DNA from: Nitrospirota bacterium
GTDB lineage: Bacteria; Nitrospirota; Nitrospiria; Nitrospirales; Nitrospiraceae
DNA: 50,123 bases
Direction of reading: 5' to 3'
Assembly: GCA_020027965.1 (NCBI GenBank)
Contig: JAHRHE010000007.1
Coordinates: 1-50,123 of the forward strand
The translations under genes and the position numbers were made by a program. The notes under the pieces were generated by a model. The model had not been told where the DNA came from. It saw nothing but the letters and a program-made list of their open reading frames with translations, and searched no databases. How positions within the stretch are numbered: position 1 is the first letter of the stretch; every line of letters begins with the position of its first letter. Of this stretch, positions 1-7,827 are shown piece after piece.

Positions 1-10
1 TGGAGAGAGG

Positions 11-364
11 TCAGGACAGCGGAGGAGCGCGGGATGGACCGGTCCAGATCAGATGGACCGACAGGAGAACCGATGGTGCGGGAAACTCATGTCCGGATGG
101 GGTGATCGTGGAGATGACGGCCGGGACATCCGCGACCAGTGAGCTGCCGGTGTGATGTTGGACCCACTGGCAAAGGTCGAAGTCGGAGTGCTGATGGCCG
201 TCCTGATCAGCGGCGGCAAGTTCGTGATGGACTCCGAGCGCAGCCGCCAGAGGGGCTATTCCCAGGAGGATCAGCGCGAGGGTGACCGCCAGCCCCGCGC
301 CGACACGCCGGCCAACACAAATGGACGAAACGTGAGGTCTCATCAGTGGCGCCGGTTTTAGCAT
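11..364 (-). CDS. Small His-rich secreted or membrane-anchored protein (DUF2946-like)
   Basis: A 117-residue protein with a basic N-terminus and one hydrophobic segment (about residues 22-44), which could be a signal peptide or anchor. After it comes a His/Asp/Cys cluster: HH at 46-47, H57, H59, C65, and HH at 70-71, around the motif DFDLCQWVQHH. Small proteins of this style, often grouped with DUF2946, are commonly found near metal-handling genes, so metal binding is a reasonable guess but is not shown here. The ATG at 364 follows GGAAAGG at a sensible distance. The gene is transcribed away from tatD and the two share a 144-bp intergenic region. No partner gene is visible because the window begins just past its stop codon. 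Confidence 0.6.
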   Translation of the reverse strand: MLKPAPLMRPHVSSICVGRRVGAGLAVTLALILLGIAPLAAALGVHHELAAADQDGHQHSDFDLCQWVQHHTGSSLVADVPAVISTITPSGHEFPAPSVLLSVHLIWTGPSRAPPLS

Positions 365-508
365 AGCCTTTCCCGCCTTGTCAAATCATGACCGACGGAC
401 GTCACCTCCGCGGACGTTCTTCTCATTCGTCACCTTGGCATGCTACGATGGCGTCGGCCAACGCGTGACTTTGAAGGACGCCCGCTCGAAACGATCGAGC
501 GACCGAGC

Positions 509-1288
509 ATGTTGATCGACAGCCATGCTCATTTGGACGATGCCCGGTACGATCACGATCGGGACGCGGTGGTCGCGCGTGCGCAGGAGGCCGGCGTCGA
601 GGCGTTCGTGACGATCGGCTGCGATCTCGCCACGAGCCGTGCGGCCCTCGAACTGGCCGGCCGGCATGCGAACGTCTACGCGACCGTCGGCGTCCACCCG
701 CACGAGGTCAAGCACATCGGCGACGACTGGTACGACCACCTCCGGCGTCTCGCACAGCGTCCCAAGGTGGTGGCCTACGGTGAGATCGGACTGGACTACC
801 ATTACAACTATTCCCCTCCCAATCTTCAGCGGGAGCGCTTCCGCGAGCAAGTCTGCTTGGCCCGCGAGCTGCGGCTCCCGATCGTGGTGCACACACGGGA
901 AGCCCAGGAAGACACCATTGCGATTCTCAGGGAGGAGAAGGCGGCGGACGTCGGCGGGGTGTTTCACTGCTTCTCGGGGGATGCGTGGCTGGCGAGAGAG
1001 GCGCTGGATCTGGGGTTCTTCTTGTCGTTCTCCGGTGTCCTCACCTTTCAGAACGCGACGATGCTCCGGGACATCGCGAAGACAGTGCCGATGGACCGTG
1101 TTCTGGTGGAGACGGACTGCCCGTATTTGACCCCGATCCCTCACCGGGGCAAGAGGAACGAGCCTGCTTACGTCAAACTGGTGGCCGAAAAACTGGCGGA
1201 GGTCCGGAAAGCCGGCAGTGAGACGACCTTCGAGGAGATCGGCCGGGTCACGTCAGAGAACGCCCGGCGCCTGTTCAAAATCGCCTGA
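509..1288 (+). CDS. tatD: TatD family metal-dependent hydrolase (DNase)
   Basis: A 259-residue TIM-barrel metallohydrolase of the TatD/YcfH family, cytoplasmic, associated with 3'-5' DNA exonuclease and quality-control roles. The family signatures are visible: DSHAH at residues 4-8 (metal-binding histidines), GEIGLDYHY near the middle, VVHTR, VFHCFSG, and the late VETDCPYLTP motif carrying the metal-binding Asp. The reading frame is open back to 440, but the extra 23 residues are basic and not family-like. The ATG at 509 starts directly on the conserved MLIDSHAH motif, so I chose it. The 3' end overlaps the convergent NYN gene by 14 bases. Confidence 0.93.
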   Translation: MLIDSHAHLDDARYDHDRDAVVARAQEAGVEAFVTIGCDLATSRAALELAGRHANVYATVGVHPHEVKHIGDDWYDHLRRLAQRPKVVAYGEIGLDYHYNYSPPNLQRERFREQVCLARELRLPIVVHTREAQEDTIAILREEKAADVGGVFHCFSGDAWLAREALDLGFFLSFSGVLTFQNATMLRDIAKTVPMDRVLVETDCPYLTPIPHRGKRNEPAYVKLVAEKLAEVRKAGSETTFEEIGRVTSENARRLFKIA

Positions 1289-1808
1289 GTTGCCGGCGAC
1301 GCTGACGGAGGGCCTTCGGAAGCCTCTTCGCGTTCCCTTTCTTGTCGGGATTGCGCTTCGGCAGCTCCCCCTCGTCCCGATCGTGTGCCTTCATGGCATG
1401 TCCGGAAACCGTCGCCATCGCCGCATGCAGCCTGGAGTCAAATTCCGAGGCGCCGATCACGAAGGCCCCGTGGGCCTTGGCCGAGTCCGCCACCTCCCGA
1501 TCCGAGGACACCACAGCGCAGTCGCTGCCGAACTCGGCTGCCAACCGCTGGATGACCTGGTCCGCCCGCTCTCCGCGCCTGGAGTAGATGACTTCGACTC
1601 CCGCCCGGTGCTCGCGTCGTTCCGCGCCGAGGCCTTGCTGCCACCCATCAAACACCACGGTGATCGCGTGGGCCTTCCGCTGGCGATACGTCGCCAGATC
1701 CCTCACCAAACGCTCGCGGGCTGAGTCGGCATCCGCGCCGCCTGCGCGCCCGACTTGCCCCCGTGCGCCCAGCACGTTATAGCCGTCAATGATCAGGTGG
1801 GAGGTCAT
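1275..1808 (-). CDS. YacP-like NYN domain ribonuclease
   Basis: A 177-residue protein of the YacP/Rae1-like NYN (PIN-fold) family. These are small metal-dependent RNases; Bacillus Rae1 cuts mRNA on the ribosome. The conserved acidic residues are in place: D8 in LIIDGYNVLG, D54 in VVFDGW, D83 in RADQVI, and D103 in VVSSDREV. The C-terminal 30 residues are strongly basic (Lys/Arg-rich), which fits RNA or ribosome contact. The gene converges on tatD with a 14-base overlap and is divergent from the amidase gene across 161 bp. The family assignment is strong; the actual substrate is unknown. Confidence 0.88.
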   Translation of the reverse strand: MTSHLIIDGYNVLGARGQVGRAGGADADSARERLVRDLATYRQRKAHAITVVFDGWQQGLGAERREHRAGVEVIYSRRGERADQVIQRLAAEFGSDCAVVSSDREVADSAKAHGAFVIGASEFDSRLHAAMATVSGHAMKAHDRDEGELPKRNPDKKGNAKRLPKALRQRRRQLRRF

Positions 1809-1969
1809 GGCTCCGGTAGCCTAGTTCATGCTTGCGAAGACTGTCAATCGCGTCGCAAGGTCACACCGGTCGGCTGGGTCTCGTCTTCCCCCCCGCTTCC
1901 CCCACGAAGGGACCACAGATCAAGGCATAACCGCTTGACATTACGGCTCAATTCTGAGACAAGTTTGTC

Positions 1970-3298
1970 ATGGGGTTCTACGCGAAACGGGGCCTGGGCC
2001 CGATTGCCCGGCGGTTCATGCTGCTGAGCCTGACCGGAATGGCACTGTGGGCGTGGGCGGCATTCCCGCCGCCGGTCATGTCCGGCTCGCCCTCTGTGCC
2101 TCATGTGAAAGGGGCGATCAAGAGCCGGACGGTCTCTCAGAGGCCCCAGAAACGAAGGAAGACCACACTCTCGCAGGCTCCGGCTGTGGTGCAGGACCTC
2201 AGGATCCAGTCCTATCCGGATCACAGCCGGCTCGTGTTGGACCTCCAACGGAGCGTCATCTTTACTCAGAGCCGCCAGAAACATCCGGACCGGGTCGTAA
2301 TCGAGCTCCAGAACTCGCTGCTGGGAAAAACCGCTCGCGCCAGGCTGGCCGATGAGCCAATCCCTGAGGAGATGGTGATCGCGCAGGCTACCCCGCGATC
2401 CGTCACCCTATCCCTGAATCTGAGCGCCATCAGCGACTACAAACTCATGCCGCTGAGCAATCCGCACCGTCTGGTCCTGGACGTCTTCAGCCGGGCACGG
2501 GTGGCAGCAGTCCGCACGGCCGAGACGTCCGATGCCCTTCCGCAAGGCAGGCTAGGCCAAGGCCCTCCTTCCGCACGACCCGGACCGCGACCAGCCCGGG
2601 AGATCAAGACCATCGTGATCGATCCAGGCCATGGTGGAAAGGATCCGGGGGCCCTGGGTCGCAGTGGAGCGGTTGAGAAACACATCACGCTCCGCGTCGG
2701 GCTGTTGCTCCGCGACTTGATCGCCAAACACATGGGGACGCAGGTCCTCATGACCAGAGACCGTGACGTCTTCGTCGAGCTGGAGGATCGCGCTAAGTTC
2801 GCCAACAGCAAAGAAGCCGATCTCTTCGTGTCCATCCACGTCAATTCGCACCCGCAGCGCGCCACGAAAGGCCTCGAGATCTACCACTTCGGCGAAGCCA
2901 GCGATCGGCGAGCCCTGGAAGTGGCCGCACGTGAAAACGGCACGCCCATCGACGACACCGGGGTCGGCTGGCAATACCTGGTGGCGGACCTGCTCACCAC
3001 GAAGAAAATCGAAGAGTCCCTCGAGTTCGCGTGGACGACCAGACAGTCCATGGTGAAGTCTCTCGACAACCACTACGACGTGGTCGATCACGGCGTCAAG
3101 ACCGCTCCGTTTTATGTGCTCCGGTTCACCACCATGCCGAGCATCCTGGCCGAAATCGCGTATATCTCCAACCCCAACGAAGAGCGCCTGTTGCAAGGCG
3201 ATATCTTCCTGATCCGCACAGCTCAGGCCCTCTTCGAAGGGATCAAGACCTTTATCAAGCCGTTGCAGACCGCGTCCCGGCAAGGGGTAAAGGGGTAA
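1970..3298 (+). CDS. amiC: N-acetylmuramoyl-L-alanine amidase with AMIN domain
   Basis: A 442-residue periplasmic zinc amidase that cuts the amide bond between MurNAc and the stem peptide during cell separation. It has a basic n-region and hydrophobic signal segment (residues 1-35), a Lys/Arg/Pro-rich linker, an AMIN domain (about 70-175) that targets the enzyme to septal wall, a Pro/Arg linker, and an Amidase_3 catalytic domain (about 213-430). Zinc and catalytic residues are visible: H221 in VIDPGHGGKDPG, E236, H290 in FVSIHVNSHP, and E395 in ILAEIAYISN. The start at 1970 gives a proper signal peptide although no strong Shine-Dalgarno is present. The last codons (GVKG-stop) lie inside a GGGGTAA word repeat shared with the following gap. 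Confidence 0.93.
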   Translation: MGFYAKRGLGPIARRFMLLSLTGMALWAWAAFPPPVMSGSPSVPHVKGAIKSRTVSQRPQKRRKTTLSQAPAVVQDLRIQSYPDHSRLVLDLQRSVIFTQSRQKHPDRVVIELQNSLLGKTARARLADEPIPEEMVIAQATPRSVTLSLNLSAISDYKLMPLSNPHRLVLDVFSRARVAAVRTAETSDALPQGRLGQGPPSARPGPRPAREIKTIVIDPGHGGKDPGALGRSGAVEKHITLRVGLLLRDLIAKHMGTQVLMTRDRDVFVELEDRAKFANSKEADLFVSIHVNSHPQRATKGLEIYHFGEASDRRALEVAARENGTPIDDTGVGWQYLVADLLTTKKIEESLEFAWTTRQSMVKSLDNHYDVVDHGVKTAPFYVLRFTTMPSILAEIAYISNPNEERLLQGDIFLIRTAQALFEGIKTFIKPLQTASRQGVKG

Positions 3299-3361
3299 CG
3301 GGATATCGAGGTAAGGGTCTTCTTCCTTTACCCCGAGTGCCCCTCTAACCCCGTACCCCTT
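3283..3361. repeat. Word-repeat inverted repeat between amiC and truA
   Basis: The left arm (3283-3318) repeats GGGGTAA/GGGGTAACGGG. The right arm (3326-3361) is made of its complement, TTACCCC/AACCCCGTACCCC. The amiC stop codon (3296-3298) lies in the left arm. The right arm ends 6 bases before the truA ATG, leaving no clear Shine-Dalgarno for truA. It would form a stem with an imperfect, slipped pairing register. Confidence 0.6.
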
Positions 3362-3366
3362 CTTCA

Positions 3367-4101
3367 ATGGCCACCTTCAAGCTCACACTTGAATATGACG
3401 GCACCGCCTACGCAGGATGGCAGCGCCAGCCAGACAACCCGACTGTCCAGGCTGCCCTCGAAGCCACCCTCCAAAGAATCACGCAACATTCTGTTCCCGT
3501 CATCGGAGCGGGACGAACAGACGCCGGTACCCATGCGCTAGGGCAGGTGGCGAGTTTTCGATCGGACAAGGCGCTCTCGCCGGAGGAATGGAAGCGGGCG
3601 CTGAACGGCCTGCTGCCCCAGGACATCAGCGTCCTGGCGGCCGAGCAGGTCCCGGATGACTTCCATGCCCGCTACTCTGCCCGCGGCAAGCTGTATGAGT
3701 ACCGGATCGTCAATCGAGTCGAGCGCTCAGCCTTGGAGCGCAACCGCGTGTGGCACGTCAGGGCAGCGCTTGATCTGAATGCGATGCGGGAAGCGGCGAG
3801 TTTGCTGGTCGGTCGCCATGACTTCTCGTCGTTTCAGGGCTCTCCGACTGACAACGAGAATCCGAGCTGCGACCTCCGGCGGCTGGATATCCATCGGGAA
3901 CCGCCGGTGATCCGGATCGAGGTGGAGGCTGACCGATTCCTCAAGCAGATGGTCCGCGCCATCGTAGGCACGCTGGTCGAGGTCGGCCGCGCGAAGCGTT
4001 CACCCAAGTCGGTGAAGGAGATCCTGGAAGCCAGGGACCGGCGCGCCGCCGGCGTCACCGCCCCCGCCCTCGGTCTGTATCTGGTCCGGGTGGACTACTA
4101 G
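3367..4101 (+). CDS. truA: tRNA pseudouridine(38-40) synthase TruA
   Basis: A 244-residue enzyme that converts uridines 38-40 of the tRNA anticodon arm to pseudouridine. The catalytic Asp is D52 in the signature GAGRTDAGTHALGQV. Other TruA blocks are present: YDGTAYAGWQRQP near the N-terminus, the KLYEYRI strand, DFSSFQG, and FLKQMVR near 190. Length is normal for the family. It follows amiC by 68 bp that are almost wholly an inverted word repeat. The start has no good ribosome-binding site, only pyrimidine-rich sequence (CCCCTTCTTCA), so it may be translated by coupling or after hairpin melting. Confidence 0.95.
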   Translation: MATFKLTLEYDGTAYAGWQRQPDNPTVQAALEATLQRITQHSVPVIGAGRTDAGTHALGQVASFRSDKALSPEEWKRALNGLLPQDISVLAAEQVPDDFHARYSARGKLYEYRIVNRVERSALERNRVWHVRAALDLNAMREAASLLVGRHDFSSFQGSPTDNENPSCDLRRLDIHREPPVIRIEVEADRFLKQMVRAIVGTLVEVGRAKRSPKSVKEILEARDRRAAGVTAPALGLYLVRVDY

Positions 4102-4170
4102 GCAGGGCGTCTCCTGCTGTACCGAGCCGGGATCCTACGAGATAACCGGCCTTTCCATAAGTTCAGCCGA

Positions 4171-4464
4171 ATGAACAAAGTCAGAGTTCCTCTCGCAGCC
4201 ACGCTGTTTATCATTGGTGGAGTCTTCGCAGCATTGGAAATCGTCAGCGTGTATTCTCTGCTCACAGGAGAGCCGGTGACATTCATTTCACACGCTGAAA
4301 TTTCCGACGACGTGGTCATCGAGCATGGCGTTGGCCTTCAAGTGAGCGGCCCGATCGGCCACCTGTTGGTCCTGGCCATCATCGCGTGCTCGATGACCGC
4401 AGCCCTTCTTGTTCTACGAACCAACCGCGCGGAACGCCAGACGGACAGCGCAGAAGCTCCGTAA
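4171..4464 (+). CDS. Small two-helix membrane protein, unknown function
   Basis: A 97-residue protein with two predicted membrane helices (about residues 8-30 and 61-82), separated by a short acidic periplasmic-type loop (HAEISDDVVIEHG), and with a charged C-terminal tail. I do not recognise a family. It follows truA by 69 bp on the same strand. Codon use looks like that of its neighbours, so I consider it a real gene. Confidence 0.6.
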   Translation: MNKVRVPLAATLFIIGGVFAALEIVSVYSLLTGEPVTFISHAEISDDVVIEHGVGLQVSGPIGHLLVLAIIACSMTAALLVLRTNRAERQTDSAEAP

Positions 4465-4523
4465 CCGCCGTTCCGCCGCCTCCCCCGGCCTCCCCCCATT
4501 AACGGAATCCACTGAAAACTAAC

Positions 4524-4645
4524 GGGATTCCGGTCAACTTTACAGATGCCAATTACATGCTACATTGACACTATGGCGAAGGTAAGTAATGGGATCCAGG
4601 GCAACTTTACAGATACTAACTACAGGTTACAGTGACGCCATGAAG
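4524..4645. repeat. Two-copy direct repeat (67-bp period), likely operator/promoter of the RHH operon
   Basis: Copy 1 (from 4524) and copy 2 (from 4591) both begin GGGAT and share the exact core CAACTTTACAGAT, followed by conserved TACA...TACA...TGAC...ATG. About four bases in five match over 55 bases. Copy 2 runs straight into the start codon of the ribbon-helix-helix gene at 4640. Copy 1 ends with an ATG that opens no long frame and contains TTGACA (4565-4570). A degenerate third half-copy (AACGGAATCC) precedes at 4501. Spaced TACA units suit an RHH autoregulator site; this is an inference. Confidence 0.6.
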
Positions 4646-4834
4646 ATGGTGACGTTGCGCTTACCCGATACGCTGCATGCCGAACTCAAGGAACTTTCAG
4701 AACAAGAAAACCGCTCCCTCCATGGGGAGATCGTGTATTGCCTGAAACGAGCGGTCGCATCAGAAAAGCAAACCTCACTCAACAACAAGGAGTTAAACGA
4801 TGCTGAAGGACAACGAAGTCAAACGAATCGTTGA
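4640..4834 (+). CDS. Ribbon-helix-helix (Arc/CopG-like) DNA-binding protein
   Basis: A protein of about 64 residues starting MKMVTLRLPDTLHAELKEL. This is the beta-strand of an Arc/MetJ-type ribbon-helix-helix fold followed by two helices (QENRSLHGEIVYCLKRAV), with the typical RSLxGEI motif of Arc-family regulators. The frame is open back to 4589, but that part translates repeat DNA, so I chose the ATG at 4640, where the second direct repeat ends. The gene overlaps the next one by 35 bases. RHH proteins usually repress their own operon. As an antitoxin it would need a toxin partner, and none of the three downstream proteins looks like one. Confidence 0.75.
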   Translation: MKMVTLRLPDTLHAELKELSEQENRSLHGEIVYCLKRAVASEKQTSLNNKELNDAEGQRSQTNR

Positions 4835-5117
4835 GGCTATCACCGAGTACAAGGAGCTGGTCCAGCAGTCCAGCGACATGCGCGACCAGCTGGAATCCCT
4901 CCAGAAGCGCTGGAATGCGCTGAGGCAGGAGCGAGACCAACTCCGCTCCGGTCTCGATATCATTCACCAGGCCCTCTCGCAGCTGAAAGTGGACTACCAA
5001 ACAGTGATGAAGAACATGACCGATCTCTCCTCAACGGAAGATTCGGTCTTGGACAACGTGAAGTTCCTCCTCGATGAGCTGACCTCCCTGCTCAAGAAAC
5101 ACGAAGTCGCGGCCTAA
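4800..5117 (+). CDS. Small coiled-coil protein of the VWA operon
   Basis: A 105-residue, wholly helical, soluble protein with no Cys and no membrane segment. Heptad-like leucines and charged residues run from about residue 10 to 65 (for example MRDQLESLQKRWNALRQERD), with a second short helix near the C-terminus (DNVKFLLDELTSLLKK). The start ATG at 4800 follows AAGGAG with 7-base spacing, inside the 3' end of the RHH gene, so the two are probably translationally coupled. I do not recognise a family. Its neighbours suggest a cytoplasmic partner of the next gene product, whose own termini are also coiled-coil. Confidence 0.75.
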   Translation: MLKDNEVKRIVEAITEYKELVQQSSDMRDQLESLQKRWNALRQERDQLRSGLDIIHQALSQLKVDYQTVMKNMTDLSSTEDSVLDNVKFLLDELTSLLKKHEVAA

Positions 5118-5145
5118 CGCCGCACCGGAGGCGCAAGGAAGATCC

Positions 5146-6162
5146 ATGTTTAAACACACGGCCGTTCACTTCACGGATGAGAGCCGGATCCAGGCTGAAG
5201 GGCAGAAAGATGGGGAGAAAAATATCCCGCAAATGGGATCGTATGTCTCTGCCCAGTTTGAGCAGGCGCTGATTGCGAATGGAGAACAACAGGTTCAGCA
5301 GATCTACGAGAAGGCATCACAGTTTATCGCCAAGCTCCAACCTATCTTCCGAGCCTGCCAGGAGCAGTTGGAGGAGCTGAATGTCCGGCTCAAGCCCATC
5401 TCAGAACTGTATGAGGCCAGGAAAAAGGAATTGGGCCGCGATGTCGCGATCCCGTTTCCCTCCGTCTATCATGTGTTGCTAATCCTATTTCTGGGCATCG
5501 GCGAATTTCCCTTGAACACGGTCGTCTTCCGCTTGTTTGGAGAAGCGGAATACCTGACCTATGTCATGTCTTCCACTCTCGCCGTCACCATCCCTCTTCT
5601 CGGGCTGTTCATCGGCCTCAATCTGAGGCATTCGATGCCGCGGAACGCGGGCAACATCCTGATCGGGCTGCTGACCCCGGCCGCAGTCGGGGCGGCCCTT
5701 TTTTCGATCAGCGTACTACGGAATACATATATCTTCTCTCAGTCCTCCGCGACCAATCCGGTGTCGGCCAACCAGGACAGCTTAGCCTACGCGTTGTTCG
5801 CCCTCAACCTCCTCGTGTTCTTTGGTGCCTTGGTGTCTTCTTTCTTCGCTCACGACCCGGACGAACGGCTAGACAGCGCCCATTCCTCCCTCTTGTTCCT
5901 GGATCGCAAGAGAAACGCCGTTCGAGAACGCCTCTTCAAGATCGGCACCCAACTGAACGGGGAGATCAAGAAGACCAAGAGCCAGATCGACCAAGTCCGT
6001 GCCCTCACGAACGAGCGCGTGGCGCTGTATCGTCAGATCAACATGCGGTTCCGCAGCCTGTTGCCACCGCCCACCTTTAGAAAACCTCCTGAGTTCCCCG
6101 AATTGAAATGGTGGCCGGAGGTGTCTCTCAACGGAGACATGGAGCCTCGTGATGGTGCCTGA
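5146..6162 (+). CDS. Four-helix membrane protein with coiled-coil flanks, unknown function
   Basis: A 338-residue protein. Residues 1-100 are hydrophilic and helical (coiled coil around 40-95). Four membrane helices follow, at about 107-130, 142-165, 168-192 and 210-235. A second long helical, charged region (about 240-305) and a Pro/Trp-rich tail (PPPTFRKPPEFPELKWWPE) end it. The start has AAGGAAG 5 bases upstream. It lies 28 bases after the coiled-coil gene and overlaps the lipoprotein gene by 11-14 bases. No enzymatic motif is seen. The shape, membrane core with cytoplasmic coiled coils, suggests a scaffold or channel-like subunit. I do not recognise a named family. Confidence 0.8.
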   Translation: MFKHTAVHFTDESRIQAEGQKDGEKNIPQMGSYVSAQFEQALIANGEQQVQQIYEKASQFIAKLQPIFRACQEQLEELNVRLKPISELYEARKKELGRDVAIPFPSVYHVLLILFLGIGEFPLNTVVFRLFGEAEYLTYVMSSTLAVTIPLLGLFIGLNLRHSMPRNAGNILIGLLTPAAVGAALFSISVLRNTYIFSQSSATNPVSANQDSLAYALFALNLLVFFGALVSSFFAHDPDERLDSAHSSLLFLDRKRNAVRERLFKIGTQLNGEIKKTKSQIDQVRALTNERVALYRQINMRFRSLLPPPTFRKPPEFPELKWWPEVSLNGDMEPRDGA

Positions 6163-6964
6163 GTCTGCATGGCCACGCGGGATCACCCTCTGGATTCTTG
6201 TCCTCCTCGCAGCGTTGGTCCCGCTGACTTCGGGATGCTCCCCCTCTTCACAGGCCTCGACACCCCGTGGAACGGAGATCGTCGTCTTTGTCGACTTCTC
6301 CGACAGCACCAAAAAGGCCGACCGGGTATTGTATGAGCAGGCGGTCACCGGCCAGATTCTCCCTACGCTTTCAGCTGGAGACCGTCTCCTGATCGCGCCG
6401 ATCAACGACAAGACCCTCACTGAGTTCCATCCTCTTGTCGAGGCCACCTTACCTCCGAAGCCCGCCTTCAATGGGTGGCTGGACAACGTCTTGAAACATA
6501 ACAAGGAAGCGAAAGAGATCGACACCCAAGTGGCTCACCTCAGAGAGACGGTCAAGACTCAGGTGGCTGCCGTGTTTGCCCGACGGTACACCAGCGCATA
6601 CACGGACATCTTTAGTTCACTCCTCATCGCCAAGAAACTCTTCCACAATGAGCCGAGACATAAGGTCCTGGTCCTGCTATCTGACATGATCGAAGATTAT
6701 CCGCCGTATCGTTTCGAGAGAGTGGCCTGGAGTCCTGAGACCAACCAGAAACTTCTGTCCGAACTAGAGGCGAAAGGAATGATCCCGGATCTGTCCGGCG
6801 TGTGCGTCTACGTGTCAGGGGTTTCGGGGGGATCCGCCGAGCTTGCTCAAAACATCGGCTCTTTCTGGCAGGCGTACTTTCAGCGCACGAAGGCCGATAT
6901 GGATCCAAGCCGTTATGCCCATGTGCTCCTGCACTGGCCTCCATCCACGTCCTGCTCATTTTGA
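6152..6964 (+). CDS. Lipoprotein with von Willebrand factor A-like domain
   Basis: About 270 residues. A signal peptide ends in a lipobox-like LTSGC (Cys about residue 29), so the mature protein is probably lipid-anchored in the envelope. A VWA-type fold follows with what looks like a complete metal site: DFSDS in IVVFVDFSDST, a Thr-Asp in SAYTDIFSSL, and SD in VLVLLSDMIED. The order and spacing match MIDAS motifs. Two starts are possible: GTG 6149 or ATG 6152. GGAG at 6141-6144 favours 6152. It overlaps the end of the membrane-protein gene and ends the operon. Surface ligand binding is the usual role of such domains; the ligand is unknown. Confidence 0.8.
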   Translation: MVPESAWPRGITLWILVLLAALVPLTSGCSPSSQASTPRGTEIVVFVDFSDSTKKADRVLYEQAVTGQILPTLSAGDRLLIAPINDKTLTEFHPLVEATLPPKPAFNGWLDNVLKHNKEAKEIDTQVAHLRETVKTQVAAVFARRYTSAYTDIFSSLLIAKKLFHNEPRHKVLVLLSDMIEDYPPYRFERVAWSPETNQKLLSELEAKGMIPDLSGVCVYVSGVSGGSAELAQNIGSFWQAYFQRTKADMDPSRYAHVLLHWPPSTSCSF

Positions 6965-7149
6965 CCGCGTCCTCATTCTCCGCTCAACGCCGCCTTTCTC
7001 CAACTCACTGAGGCCTCCTCCACCCATAGTTCCTGCTTCGATAGTCTGGCCGAGTGTCGGGCCTGCTCAATTCAACCCTCACGCCTTGGACCGCTGTGGA
7101 AAGACGAATAGAAACAGCGTAGGATGCCGGGCTGGAGTAAGGAGGCGGG

Positions 7150-7800
7150 TTACTGCGGGCCTTGATTCTGGCGATTCTCCAGCTTCTTGCGCAGCTCGAT
7201 GATTTCGCGCTCGAGGCTCTCGAACCGATCGGCGATGGGATCGGGCATGTTGATGTGATCCATCGTCGCCTCGGGAAGCCGTTCACCCTCTGTCTTGATA
7301 ACCCGTGCGGGCACGCCAATCACGGTGGAGTTGGGAGGTACAGATTTCAGGACCACTGAGTTCGCGCCAATTTTGACATTGTCCCCGATCTTGATGCCAC
7401 CCAGGATCTTGGCGCCGGCGCCCACCACCACGTGACTGCCCAGCGTCGGGTGGCGCTTACCCCGCTCCTTCCCCGTTCCCCCCAAGGTCACCCCCTGAAA
7501 AAGCGTGACGTGATCGCCGATCTCGGCGGTTTCGCCGATTACGACGCCCATCCCGTGATCAATGAAAAAACCGGTGCCGATTTTGGCGGCCGGATGAATC
7601 TCGACTCCGGTCAGCCAGCGTGCAAGCTGTGAGATGACCCGGGGGAGAAACGGCATCTCGTGGGACCAAAGCCAGTGGGCAAAGCGATAGGCGATCAGCG
7701 CGTGGAAGCCCGCGTAAGTGAGTATCACCTCCAGCTTGCTGGTGGCGGCGGGGTCTCGATCAAACACCGCTTTCAAATCTTGGTTCACTCTTTTGAACAT
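7150..7800 (-). CDS. cysE: Serine O-acetyltransferase
   Basis: A 216-residue hexapeptide-repeat (left-handed beta-helix) acetyltransferase making O-acetylserine from serine and acetyl-CoA, the first step of cysteine synthesis. An N-terminal helical domain (about 1-65) is followed by the repeat domain. Family signatures are [17 protein letters not shown] (H82) and [19 protein letters not shown] (H117). This is the short, bacillus-like form; E. coli CysE is about 273 residues. The last 30 residues ([13 protein letters not shown]) look like a short coiled coil. It follows ispF by 27 bp, so the isoprenoid and cysteine genes are probably cotranscribed. Confidence 0.95.
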   Translation of the reverse strand: MFKRVNQDLKAVFDRDPAATSKLEVILTYAGFHALIAYRFAHWLWSHEMPFLPRVISQLARWLTGVEIHPAAKIGTGFFIDHGMGVVIGETAEIGDHVTLFQGVTLGGTGKERGKRHPTLGSHVVVGAGAKILGGIKIGDNVKIGANSVVLKSVPPNSTVIGVPARVIKTEGERLPEATMDHINMPDPIADRFESLEREIIELRKKLENRQNQGPQ

Positions 7801-7827
7801 GCTGGCAGACTTGTCGACGTGATGACT

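Noticed and set aside
440-508. Longer tatD N-terminus
   Set aside because: The extra 23 residues are Arg-rich and unlike TatD proteins; the ATG at 509 gives the conserved MLIDSHAH start.
1935-1963. Promoter for amiC at TTGACA
   Set aside because: TTGACA is followed at 17 bases by GACAAG, too far from a -10 consensus to support a call.
4589-4639. N-terminal extension of the RHH protein
   Set aside because: It translates the second copy of the direct repeat, and the RHH fold begins right at the ATG at 4640.
4640-5117. Classical toxin-antitoxin pair
   Set aside because: The RHH protein resembles an antitoxin, but the next protein is a plain coiled coil without any toxin-family motif.
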